Source: DASZOC01 sp035550975 (GTDB lineage: Bacteria > Actinomycetota > CADDZG01 > WHSQ01). From it: a stretch of 64,000 nt of DNA. The position numbers and the translations under genes were made by a program. The notes below the pieces were generated by a model, which was not told the origin of the DNA, made no database searches, and was given only the letters and a program-made list of their open reading frames with translations. Positions 7,932 to 15,693 of the stretch are shown here, piece after piece. The stretch spans positions 1 through 64,000 of the forward strand of contig DASZOC010000066.1 of assembly GCA_035550975.1 (NCBI GenBank). Direction: 5' to 3'. The stretch's first letter is position 1; each line of letters begins with the position of its first letter.

Positions 7932-8914
7932 AAGTCGCCGTCGTCGGGTGTGGCGTGATGGGCGCCGCGAGCGCGTGGGCATTGACGAGGCGCGGCTACG
8001 AGGTCACGGTATTCGAGCAGTTCGAGACCGGCCACAAACGAGGCTCGAGTCACGGGAGCTCGCGCATCTACCGGTACTCCTATCCCGAGCCGCAGTTCGT
8101 CGCGATGATGAGTGAAGCCCTGCCCTTGTGGCACGACCTCGAGCGAGAGGCGGGGACGAAGATCCTGCACCAGACCGGAGGGCTCGACGCGGGCAAGGAC
8201 CTCGGAGCTCACGCATCTGCGCTCACCGCCAACGACATCGCTTTCGAGCTCATCGACGGGGAGATCGCGGCGCGGCGGTGGCCGGCCCTCGCCTTGTCAT
8301 ATGAAGAGGTGCTCTTCCAGGCGGAGGGGGGAGTGGTGCACGCGGACAAAGCGTGGGATGCGTTCACGCGCGTAGCCGTGGATCGCGGGACGCGCTTGCT
8401 GGAGGGCCGGCGGGTGGATGATCTGACGCCGAACGGCGTCGCGGACTACGACGTGACTGTCGTGACGGCCGGCGGCTGGGCGAAAGAGCTCCTGGCAAGC
8501 GCCGGCATCGCGCTTGCCGTCACGCCGACGCGCGAGACCGTTGCGTACTTTCGAACGCAGCAGACGTTCCCGACGCTGGTGGAGTGGGGCGATCCTGCGG
8601 TCTACGGGCTGCACGATCCTGTGTACGGCTTGAAGGTGGGGGAGCACATCGCCGGCCTGCCCACGGATCCGGATGAAGAAGGCGAGGTGAACCTAGCTTC
8701 CGTCGATCGACTCAAGGGATGGGTGGCGGCGCGCTTTCCCGGTGTCGATCCCGATCCCGTCCTCGTCGAGACGTGCATCTACACGAACACGGCAGACGAG
8801 CATTTCGTCCTGGAGCGCCGGGGCCGTGTCGTCGTGGCGTCGGCGTGTAGCGGACACGGGTTCAAGTTCGCGCCGCTCATCGGGGACCGCGTTGCCGACA
8901 TGGTGGACGCTTAG
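7928..8914 (+). CDS. FAD-dependent amine oxidase, monomeric sarcosine oxidase / DadA-like
   Basis: 328 residues starting at GTG 7928, overlapping the previous stop. The N-terminal dinucleotide-binding motif is VAVVGCGVMGAASAWAL, followed by an acidic strand end (VTVFEQ) and an SSHGSSRIYR segment typical of sarcosine-oxidase-like enzymes. A Cys in ETCIYTNTADEHF matches the position that carries covalent 8alpha-S-cysteinyl-FAD in monomeric sarcosine oxidases (family knowledge). The C-terminal SGHGFKFAP motif is present. In this operon it would oxidise a secondary amino acid such as a D-hydroxyproline; substrate is inferred only from neighbours. It overlaps the convergent EamA gene by 4 nt. Confidence 0.8.
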   Translation: MKVAVVGCGVMGAASAWALTRRGYEVTVFEQFETGHKRGSSHGSSRIYRYSYPEPQFVAMMSEALPLWHDLEREAGTKILHQTGGLDAGKDLGAHASALTANDIAFELIDGEIAARRWPALALSYEEVLFQAEGGVVHADKAWDAFTRVAVDRGTRLLEGRRVDDLTPNGVADYDVTVVTAGGWAKELLASAGIALAVTPTRETVAYFRTQQTFPTLVEWGDPAVYGLHDPVYGLKVGEHIAGLPTDPDEEGEVNLASVDRLKGWVAARFPGVDPDPVLVETCIYTNTADEHFVLERRGRVVVASACSGHGFKFAPLIGDRVADMVDA

Positions 8915-9822
8915 AGCTCGGGAACCATGACCTCTTTCCGCCGGGCCTGGAGCGCGACGATTCCGGCGAGGACGAGTGCCCCGCCTAGCAGCTGGATCGG
9001 CTCGAGCACCTGGTCGAGCCAGAACCAGGCGACGATCGCCGCGAGTATCGGTTCGAGCGTGGCGGCGACGGCGGCCCGTTCGGCCCTCACCTGCTGGACC
9101 CCCCACAGGAACAGGATGAAGGGCATGAGTGTCCCCGCGGTACCGACGAATAGCACTTCCCACACGTTCTCGGGCGCGAAGAGATCATGCGGCCACCCGC
9201 GGGGCGCTTGGAAGGCAACCCACATGACGGTGGCGGCCGCAAAGCCTCGCAACAGGGCACCGAGCACGCCGTAGGCCTCCCCGGCCCTCTCGCTGAGCAA
9301 CGTATAAGTGGCGAAGAGAACCGAGGAAGCAACACCGAACAAGACGCCGGCAGAGCTGACGCGGCCGACGTCACCCACAAGGAGCCCGGACACCAACACG
9401 ACGCCGGTGAACGTCACGACCACGGCGACGACCACCTCGCGTGCGGGGCGCCTGCGTGTGGTCGCGGCGACCCACAGGACGACGAGCGCCGGCGCTGTGT
9501 ACTGCAGCACGAGTGCGACGGCCACGTCGAGGCGGGCGATCGCCATGTAGTAGACGGCGTTGACCAGGGCGATCGATACACCGAGCAGGATGACCGCCCC
9601 GGGACGCCGCCTCGCGGTCGCCCGCCGAGCCGCCGGGATGAGGGCCAGGCCCGCCACCGCGATCACGGACCGCGCTTCGGCCAGCTCGATCGGATCCACG
9701 CCGCGGTCGAACAGGTTCCTCGCTGCCACCGCGGCCACCGACCACAGCGCCGCGGCAGCAGCGATGGCCGCGAGCCCGAGACCGGCCCCGGAATGATGCC
9801 GGTCGCCGTCGCGTTTGCCCAT
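8911..9822 (-). CDS. EamA/DMT-superfamily membrane transporter
   Basis: 303 residues with about ten hydrophobic segments in two five-helix halves, the pattern of drug/metabolite transporters of the RhaT/EamA type. The first helix begins near residue 15 (GLGLAAIAAAAALWSVAAVA). Small basic loops suit inner-membrane topology. Likely role: metabolite or amino-acid exporter or importer, specificity unknown. It is convergent with the sarcosine-oxidase-like gene (4-nt overlap) and its start faces the sufD promoter, 109 nt away. It belongs by position to the block separating sufB from sufD. Confidence 0.8.
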   Translation of the reverse strand: MGKRDGDRHHSGAGLGLAAIAAAAALWSVAAVAARNLFDRGVDPIELAEARSVIAVAGLALIPAARRATARRRPGAVILLGVSIALVNAVYYMAIARLDVAVALVLQYTAPALVVLWVAATTRRRPAREVVVAVVVTFTGVVLVSGLLVGDVGRVSSAGVLFGVASSVLFATYTLLSERAGEAYGVLGALLRGFAAATVMWVAFQAPRGWPHDLFAPENVWEVLFVGTAGTLMPFILFLWGVQQVRAERAAVAATLEPILAAIVAWFWLDQVLEPIQLLGGALVLAGIVALQARRKEVMVPEL

Positions 9823-9857
9823 GTAGAGAGGCTAGAACGCCTCCCGCACCAGGAGGT

Positions 9858-9881
9858 TAGGTAGCCCTAACTGTTACCATC
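9858..9881 (+). promoter_or_regulatory. second suf operator TTAGG-N4-CCTAA abutting the sufD -10 hexamer
   Basis: Positions 9858-9871 read TTAGGTAGCCCTAA, identical to the sufB operator except for one spacer base, and again an exact 5-bp inverted repeat. TACCAT (9876-9881), a TANNNT-type -10, follows four bases later. As at sufB, no proper -35 is present and the operator fills the spacer. This implies that sufB and the sufD operon, although separated, are controlled by one regulator. Confidence 0.6.
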
Positions 9882-9931
9882 GTGAAAACGTTCACAAGCT
9901 CGTTGCGAGCGCTTAGGAGACCAAGCTCTTC

Positions 9932-11164
9932 ATGACCCAGACCTTGACCCGCGAGGCCGTCGAAGATCTCAGCCGGGCGTTGAAGGAGCCGGGGTGGCTG
10001 GCCGAGCGCCGGCTGCACGCCTTCGACGTCTACGAGAAGCTCGAAATGCCCGACCCCAAGGGCGAGGAATGGCGTTACGTCGACGTCCGCCGCTTCGACC
10101 TCGACCGCTTCGCGGCCCCCGTGCCGCCCGCGTTCCCCCTCGCGGCGGACCCCGAGCTGACCGCGAAGGGCGTCATCTTCAGCGATTTCCGGCACGCTGC
10201 CGCGGAGCATCCCGAGCTGCTGAAAGAGCATTTCTTCACGGAGGTCTCGGTCGAGGAGCATCGTTTGACCGCGCTCCACGCCGCGTTCCACTCCGACGAC
10301 ATCTTCGTCTACATCCCGCGCGGGGTCGAGGTCGAGCTCCCGCTGGAGGTCATCCATCAGCTCCCCAGCGGCGGATCGGTTTTTCCCCACACGACGATCG
10401 TCGTGGACGAGCAAGCAAGCCTCACGTTCGTCGACCGGTTCGAGAGCCCGGGCCTGGCGGACCCGGGGCTGTGCGCTTCGGTCGTCGAGGTCGACGCGCG
10501 CCGCGGCGCGATCGTGAACTACATCTCGCTGCAGCAGTGGGGACGCAACGCGCACCACTTCCAGACGCAACGATTCACGGGCCACCGCGACTCGACGGTG
10601 AGGAGCCTCGCCGTGAACCTCGGCTCCACGTTCGCTCGGACGCAGGTGGAGTCGGTGCTCAAAGGAGAGGGTTCTTTCTCGGAGATGCTCGGCCTGTACT
10701 TCGCCGACTTCGACCAGCACTTCGCGCAGCGCACCCTTCAGAGTCACAACGACGCGCATGCGACGTCTGATCTGCTCTACAAGGGAGCACTGAAAGACCG
10801 CGCGCGGTCCGAGTATTCAGGACTGATCAAGGTCCTCCCCGGCGCCCAGGGCACCGACGCGTATCAGGCGAACCGCAACCTGGTTCTGTCCGAGAACGCG
10901 ATGGCGCGTTCGATCCCACAACTCGAGATCGAGGCGAACGAGGTTCGTTGCACGCACGGAGCGACCGTGTCGCCGGTCGAGGAAGAGCACCTCTTCTACC
11001 TGATGAGCCGCGGCATCGACCGCGTGACCGCGCAGAAGCTCATCGTGTTCGGTTTCTTCGGCGAAGTTCTCGACCGCATCCGCGTTCCGGCGGTCAGGGA
11101 CCAGCTGTCGGACGCGATCGGGTCGAAGGTCGAGGCGGGTCAGCATCTGGAAGTGGCGGTGTGA
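9932..11164 (+). CDS. sufD: Fe-S cluster assembly protein SufD
   Basis: 410 residues. SufD is the SufB paralogue in the SufBC2D scaffold. Recognisable segments are the Trp/Arg-containing PKGEEWRYVD near the N-terminus, DIFVYIPRGVEVELPLEVIH, and the C-terminal half with CTHGATVSPVEEEHLFYLMSRG. ATG 9932 has TAGGAGA about 11 nt upstream. It is the first gene of an operon (sufD, Rieske-type ferredoxin, sufC, sufS, sufU) with 4- to 12-nt junctions. No intein is present, unlike sufB. Confidence 0.95.
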   Translation: MTQTLTREAVEDLSRALKEPGWLAERRLHAFDVYEKLEMPDPKGEEWRYVDVRRFDLDRFAAPVPPAFPLAADPELTAKGVIFSDFRHAAAEHPELLKEHFFTEVSVEEHRLTALHAAFHSDDIFVYIPRGVEVELPLEVIHQLPSGGSVFPHTTIVVDEQASLTFVDRFESPGLADPGLCASVVEVDARRGAIVNYISLQQWGRNAHHFQTQRFTGHRDSTVRSLAVNLGSTFARTQVESVLKGEGSFSEMLGLYFADFDQHFAQRTLQSHNDAHATSDLLYKGALKDRARSEYSGLIKVLPGAQGTDAYQANRNLVLSENAMARSIPQLEIEANEVRCTHGATVSPVEEEHLFYLMSRGIDRVTAQKLIVFGFFGEVLDRIRVPAVRDQLSDAIGSKVEAGQHLEVAV

Positions 11165-11496
11165 CGCGCGTGGCTGAATTCCAAACGGTCGCGAAGCTCG
11201 ACGACATCCCGGACGGCGGGATGCGTCAGTTCGTCGCGCATGGCGATCCCGTAGGCCTGTACCGGGTGGGGGATGACGTCTACGTCATCAGCGACATCTG
11301 CACGCACGAGGAGACCTATCTCACCGACGGTGAGTTCGAGCCCGAAGAGCTGGAGGTCGAATGTCCGCTACACGGCTCTCGCTTCAACGTCGCCAGCGGC
11401 GACGTCCGGATACTTCCCGCGACCAAGCCGGTCGCGACCTATGAAGTCAAGATCGAGGACGGCGTCGTGATGGTCGGCCCTCGCAACGAGCGATAA
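11161..11496 (+). CDS. Rieske-type [2Fe-2S] ferredoxin within the suf operon
   Basis: 111 residues. The two Rieske ligand motifs are DICTHEETYLTDG (Cys-X-His) and VECPLHGSRFNV (Cys-X2-His), giving a 2-Cys/2-His [2Fe-2S] centre as in non-haem dioxygenase ferredoxins. The GTG start at 11161 overlaps the sufD stop (GTGA); an in-frame GTG at 11170 is an alternative. Its place between sufD and sufC recurs in actinobacterial suf operons (general knowledge), so a role as electron donor for cluster assembly is likely but unproven. Confidence 0.9.
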   Translation: MTRVAEFQTVAKLDDIPDGGMRQFVAHGDPVGLYRVGDDVYVISDICTHEETYLTDGEFEPEELEVECPLHGSRFNVASGDVRILPATKPVATYEVKIEDGVVMVGPRNER

Positions 11497-11508
11497 AGGA
11501 GCACCTGC

Positions 11509-12324
<816 letters not shown>

Positions 12325-12329
12325 AGACG

Positions 12330-13604
12330 TTGGCACTCCAGGAGATAGCTACCTCGGACCGCGCCGGGCTTCTTCGAAGTCCAGGTGGCGCCGAGCTGGT
12401 ACGAAAAGACTTTCCCATCTTCGAGACGCAAGCTCACGGCAAGCGGCTCGTCTACCTAGATAGTGCGGCTACGTCGCACAAACCGCGTCAGGTCATCGAC
12501 CGCATCGTGCAGTTCTACGAGACAGAGAACGCGAACGTCCATCGGGGTCTGTATGACTTGGGGGAGAAAGCAACCGCGGCGTACGAAGGCGCCCGTGATT
12601 CGTGCGCGCGGTTCATCGGAGCACGAAGCAGCCGCTCGATCGTCTTCACCCGTGGCACGACCGAAGCGATCAACCTGATCCGCTTCACGTGGGCGAAACA
12701 GAACATCCACGAAGGTGACGAGATCCTCGTCACGGAGATGGAGCACCACTCGAACCTGATCCCGTGGCAGCTCTTCTGTGCCGAGACAGGGGCGGTGCTT
12801 CGACACCTGCCGCTGGACGACGACGGCTCGTACCTACGGATGGATCAGCTGGGGTCGTTCGTGACGGAGAAGACGAAGCTCGTTGCCGTCACGTTGATGT
12901 CGAACGTCCTCGGGACCATCAACCCCGTTCGCGAGCTCGCGGATGCGGTGCACGCGGTCGGTGGGCGCATCCTGGTCGACGCAGCGCAAGCCGCTCCTCA
13001 CGTCGCCTTCGATGTGAACGACCTCGACGCGGACTTCCTCGCGTATTCCGCGCACAAGATGTGCGGACCGACGGGCGCGGGCGTTCTGTACGGGCGCGAG
13101 GACCTGCTCGAGGAGATGCCCCCGTTCCACGGTGGGGGCGAGATGATCCGCGAGGTGTGGGCGGATCGCGCGACGTGGAACGAGATCCCTTACAAGTTCG
13201 AGGCCGGGACCCCCAACATCGCCCAGGCGGTCGGGATGGGAGCCGCGGTCGAATACCTGGAATCGCTCGGGATGGATGCCGTTCACGAGCACGAGACGCG
13301 CGTCGCAACGTACGCGATCGAACGACTCACCGAGCTTGGCGCCACGATCTACGGTCCGACCGATCCCGCGCATCGTGGCGGTGTTGTCTCGTTCAACCTC
13401 GGCGACGTCCACTCTCACGACATGGCGACGATCCTCGACCAGGAGGGGGTCTGCATCCGCGCCGGTCATCACTGTGCGCAGCCGTTGATGCGCCGGCTGG
13501 ATGTGCCGGCCACCGCTCGGGCCAGCTTCTACGTCTACAACACGACCGACGACGTGGACGTTCTGATCGCTGCTTTGGAGAAGGCGAAAGGATGGTTCGT
13601 GTGA
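12330..13604 (+). CDS. sufS: cysteine desulfurase SufS
   Basis: 424 residues, class II PLP-dependent cysteine desulfurase that mobilises sulfur from cysteine to SufU. The PLP lysine is in AYSAHKMCGPTGAGVLYG and the catalytic Cys is in CIRAGHHCAQPLM. The best start is TTG 12330, five nt after the sufC stop; no in-frame ATG or GTG lies close upstream of the conserved VRKDFPIF segment, and the ribosome-binding site is weak. The stop overlaps the sufU GTG start. It works with SufU as in Gram-positive SUF systems. Confidence 0.95.
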   Translation: MALQEIATSDRAGLLRSPGGAELVRKDFPIFETQAHGKRLVYLDSAATSHKPRQVIDRIVQFYETENANVHRGLYDLGEKATAAYEGARDSCARFIGARSSRSIVFTRGTTEAINLIRFTWAKQNIHEGDEILVTEMEHHSNLIPWQLFCAETGAVLRHLPLDDDGSYLRMDQLGSFVTEKTKLVAVTLMSNVLGTINPVRELADAVHAVGGRILVDAAQAAPHVAFDVNDLDADFLAYSAHKMCGPTGAGVLYGREDLLEEMPPFHGGGEMIREVWADRATWNEIPYKFEAGTPNIAQAVGMGAAVEYLESLGMDAVHEHETRVATYAIERLTELGATIYGPTDPAHRGGVVSFNLGDVHSHDMATILDQEGVCIRAGHHCAQPLMRRLDVPATARASFYVYNTTDDVDVLIAALEKAKGWFV

Positions 13605-14044
13605 GCCTCGACGAGCTCTACAAAGAGGTCATCCTCGACCATTACCGCGCCCCACGGAACAAGGGCAAGCTCGACCCGCACGACGTCGTGCTCGAGCGCA
13701 ACAACCCCTTGTGCGGCGACGAGATCGAGCTGTTCCTCCGGTTCGACGGCGACACGCTCGAAGGGATCACGTTCGATGGCAAGGGGTGTTCGATCTCGCA
13801 GGCAAGCGCCTCGATGATGACCGAGAAGGTCAAGGGGTTATCGGCCAAGGACGCGAATGCCCTGGCGGAGTCGATCAAGGCGCTGATGGCGGGGGAGGCC
13901 GATGGGGACGCGAGCGCGCTCGGCGACCTCGTGTCCCTCAAGGGAGTCGTCAAGTACCCGGTTCGTATCAAGTGCGCCCTGCTCGGGTGGAACACGCTCG
14001 TCGAGGCGCTCGAAGAGTCCGGCAAGACGCAGGGGCCGGTTTAG
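13601..14044 (+). CDS. sufU: sulfur-transfer protein SufU
   Basis: 147 residues, zinc-dependent IscU-like sulfurtransferase that accepts persulfide sulfur from SufS. The three Cys ligands are seen in NNPLCGDEIEL, FDGKGCSISQAS and RIKCALLGW, with the SufU-type insertion between the second and third. GTG 13601 overlaps the sufS stop (GTGA) and has AAAGGA 8 nt upstream, giving the typical N-terminus MSLDELYKEVILDHYRAPRN; an in-frame ATG at 13592 is less likely. It closes the sufD-rieske-sufCSU series. No sufT follows. Confidence 0.95.
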   Translation: MSLDELYKEVILDHYRAPRNKGKLDPHDVVLERNNPLCGDEIELFLRFDGDTLEGITFDGKGCSISQASASMMTEKVKGLSAKDANALAESIKALMAGEADGDASALGDLVSLKGVVKYPVRIKCALLGWNTLVEALEESGKTQGPV

Positions 14045-14057
14045 CACCTTTCGCCAC

Positions 14058-14086
14058 TTGCAAAACTGACTAATACCGGGTAGCGT
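14058..14086 (+). promoter_or_regulatory. sigma-A-type promoter giving a nearly leaderless regulator mRNA
   Basis: TTGCAA (14058-14063), 17-nt spacer, TAGCGT (14081-14086), and then only nine bases before ATG 14096. The spacing is ideal for a primary-sigma promoter, and transcription would start at or just before the ATG. No Shine-Dalgarno is present, which fits a leaderless transcript. The HTH regulator can therefore be expressed apart from the suf operon. Confidence 0.55.
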
Positions 14087-14095
14087 CCCGCGCCT

Positions 14096-14527
14096 ATGAG
14101 CAGGCTCGGCGACGACTCCGCGACCCGGACCGCCAAGGTCCTGTCGCTGCCCACCCGGGCGGCGATCCTCTCGTTGCTGCTCAAGAGCGGCGCCAAGACG
14201 GTCAAGGAGATCTCCGACAGCTTCGCTATCCACCCGAACGTGGCTCGCGCCCACCTCGACCTGATGGTGGAGGCCGGCTTCCTGTCGACCGAGACGCGCC
14301 GCCAGAGCAAGGGGCGTCCTGCCAAGGTCTATTTCACCTGGGAGGGCGAGGGCGGCTCGCTCTCGGAGGCGGGGATCGACGTGCCGCTCGACGAGCGGAC
14401 GCCCGACACGCGCGACGAGCTCGAGGTCGAGCTGCGGATGCTAGAGCGCATCCTGGCCGACGCGATGGGCCAGCTGAACCGCATCAGAGACACGATCGAG
14501 ACGAACCGCAGACAAGGAGGAAGTTGA
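14096..14527 (+). CDS. small winged-helix regulator, SufR/ArsR-like but cysteine-free
   Basis: 143 residues. The N-terminal half is a winged helix (VLSLPTRAAILSLLLKSG, then KEISDSFAIHPNVARAHLDL as the recognition region, then a GRPAKVYF wing). The rest is a charged helix (about residues 100-140) likely to dimerise. The HTH resembles SufR-type repressors found next to suf genes, but those carry C-terminal cysteines for an Fe-S cluster; this protein has no Cys at all and is much shorter. It could still bind the TTAGG-N4-CCTAA operators, or control the rhodanese gene that it overlaps (TGATG). Ligand sensing is unknown. Confidence 0.7.
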   Translation: MSRLGDDSATRTAKVLSLPTRAAILSLLLKSGAKTVKEISDSFAIHPNVARAHLDLMVEAGFLSTETRRQSKGRPAKVYFTWEGEGGSLSEAGIDVPLDERTPDTRDELEVELRMLERILADAMGQLNRIRDTIETNRRQGGS

Positions 14528-15369
14528 TGGCTGATTACGCGAACGCATCCGCTCTCGTCGAGACGGAGTGGCTCGAGCAGCAGGGGGATTCACCCGACCT
14601 GGCGATTCTCGAGGTGGACGAGGACACCACCGCCTACGAGAAAGGCCACATCCCGAACGCGATCTCCATCGACTGGGAGAACGACCTCCACGATCTGCCG
14701 CGCCGGGAGTTCGTCACCTCCGAGCAGCTGGCGAAGCTGCTGGGGGAAAAGGGCGTGTCGTCGAACCAGACGATCGTCCTCTACAGCGGGAACAACAACT
14801 GGTTCGCCGCGTATGCCTACTGGCTCTTCAAGTATCGCGGGGTAGACAACGTCAAGCTCCTGAACGGCGGGCGTAAGAAATGGGAGCTCGAGAGCCGTCT
14901 GCTTACCCAAGACGAGCCGAACCGGCCGGCGACGACGTTCGAGATCGGGCCCGAGAAGCCCGAGTACCGCGTCCTGCGTGACGAGGTGATCCAGCGCGTG
15001 AGCTCCGGTCCGGGCGCGTGGGTCGACGTTCGCTCCCCCGAGGAGTTCCGCGGCGAGCTGCTCGCTCCGCCGCACCTACCGCAGGAGCAGGCGCAGGTTC
15101 CCGGGCACATCCCCGGAGCCAGCAACATCACGTGGTCCAAGACCGTGAACGAGGACGGGACCTTCAAGTCGGCCGACGAGCTCCGGGACCTGTATGCAGC
15201 GGAGGGCATCACGGCGGACAAGGACGTCGTGACCTACTGCCGCATCGGCGAACGTAGTTCGCACTCGTGGTTCGTGCTCAAGGAGCTCTTGGGCTTCGAG
15301 AACGTTCGGAACTATGACGGGAGCTGGACCGAGTACGGGAGCCTCGTCGGGGTCCCGGTCGAGACGTAG
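14527..15369 (+). CDS. thiosulfate sulfurtransferase (two-domain rhodanese)
   Basis: 280 residues with tandem rhodanese domains. The N-terminal domain (about 1-130) is inactive-like, and the C-terminal domain has the active-site loop TYCRIGERSSHSWF with the persulfide Cys. Segments typical of SseA/CysA-type enzymes include GHIPGASNITW. ATG 14527 overlaps the HTH gene stop, and AAGGAGG (14514-14520) sits at ideal spacing, so translation is strong. The link to suf genes suggests a role in sulfane-sulfur supply or cyanide/thiosulfate detoxification. A strong terminator follows. Confidence 0.9.
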   Translation: MADYANASALVETEWLEQQGDSPDLAILEVDEDTTAYEKGHIPNAISIDWENDLHDLPRREFVTSEQLAKLLGEKGVSSNQTIVLYSGNNNWFAAYAYWLFKYRGVDNVKLLNGGRKKWELESRLLTQDEPNRPATTFEIGPEKPEYRVLRDEVIQRVSSGPGAWVDVRSPEEFRGELLAPPHLPQEQAQVPGHIPGASNITWSKTVNEDGTFKSADELRDLYAAEGITADKDVVTYCRIGERSSHSWFVLKELLGFENVRNYDGSWTEYGSLVGVPVET

Positions 15370-15398
15370 ATCCGGTGAGGTCGACTCACTGGCACCGG

Positions 15399-15428
15399 AA
15401 GAGCCGCCTTCGGGCGGCTCTTCTTTAT
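15399..15428 (+). terminator. rho-independent terminator after the rhodanese gene
   Basis: A perfect 10-bp stem AAGAGCCGCC / GGCGGCTCTT with a TTCG tetraloop (15399-15422), followed by CTTTAT. It ends the suf-linked transcription and lies only 11 nt before the next ATG, so the MoaD-like gene either reads through it or is expressed from an unseen promoter. Confidence 0.85.
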
Positions 15429-15439
15429 CGTGTGGCTCC

Positions 15440-15685
15440 ATGAGGGTGACCGTCGTGTGCTTCGGGGCACTGAAGGAGCATCTCCCGGACGACGCCGAGC
15501 AGGGCCGCGCAGAGCTAGACGTCGAGGGGGCCGCTAGCGTGCGGGACATCGTGACGCTCCTGGGCGCGCCTGAACGACTCATCCATTCCGTCCTCGTCGA
15601 CGGCGCGCGCGTCGAACTCAGCCAGGAGCTGACCGAAGGGGCGGAGGTAACCTTGATGCCTCCCTTCGCCGGCGGATCTAGCTAG
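15440..15685 (+). CDS. MoaD/ThiS-like ubiquitin-fold sulfur carrier with GGSS tail
   Basis: 81 residues of beta-grasp type: MRVTVVCFGALKEHL at the start, LPP-like VTLMPPFAGG at the end. MoaD and ThiS proteins end exactly at Gly-Gly, which is adenylated and thiocarboxylated. Here two serines follow (GGSS, then TAG). Either the tail is trimmed to expose Gly-Gly or the protein is not a classical carrier. No moaE, moeB or thiF neighbour is present, though rhodanese and suf genes lie upstream and an aldehyde dehydrogenase starts 8 nt downstream. Confidence 0.75.
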   Translation: MRVTVVCFGALKEHLPDDAEQGRAELDVEGAASVRDIVTLLGAPERLIHSVLVDGARVELSQELTEGAEVTLMPPFAGGSS

Positions 15686-15693
15686 GAGTCGCG

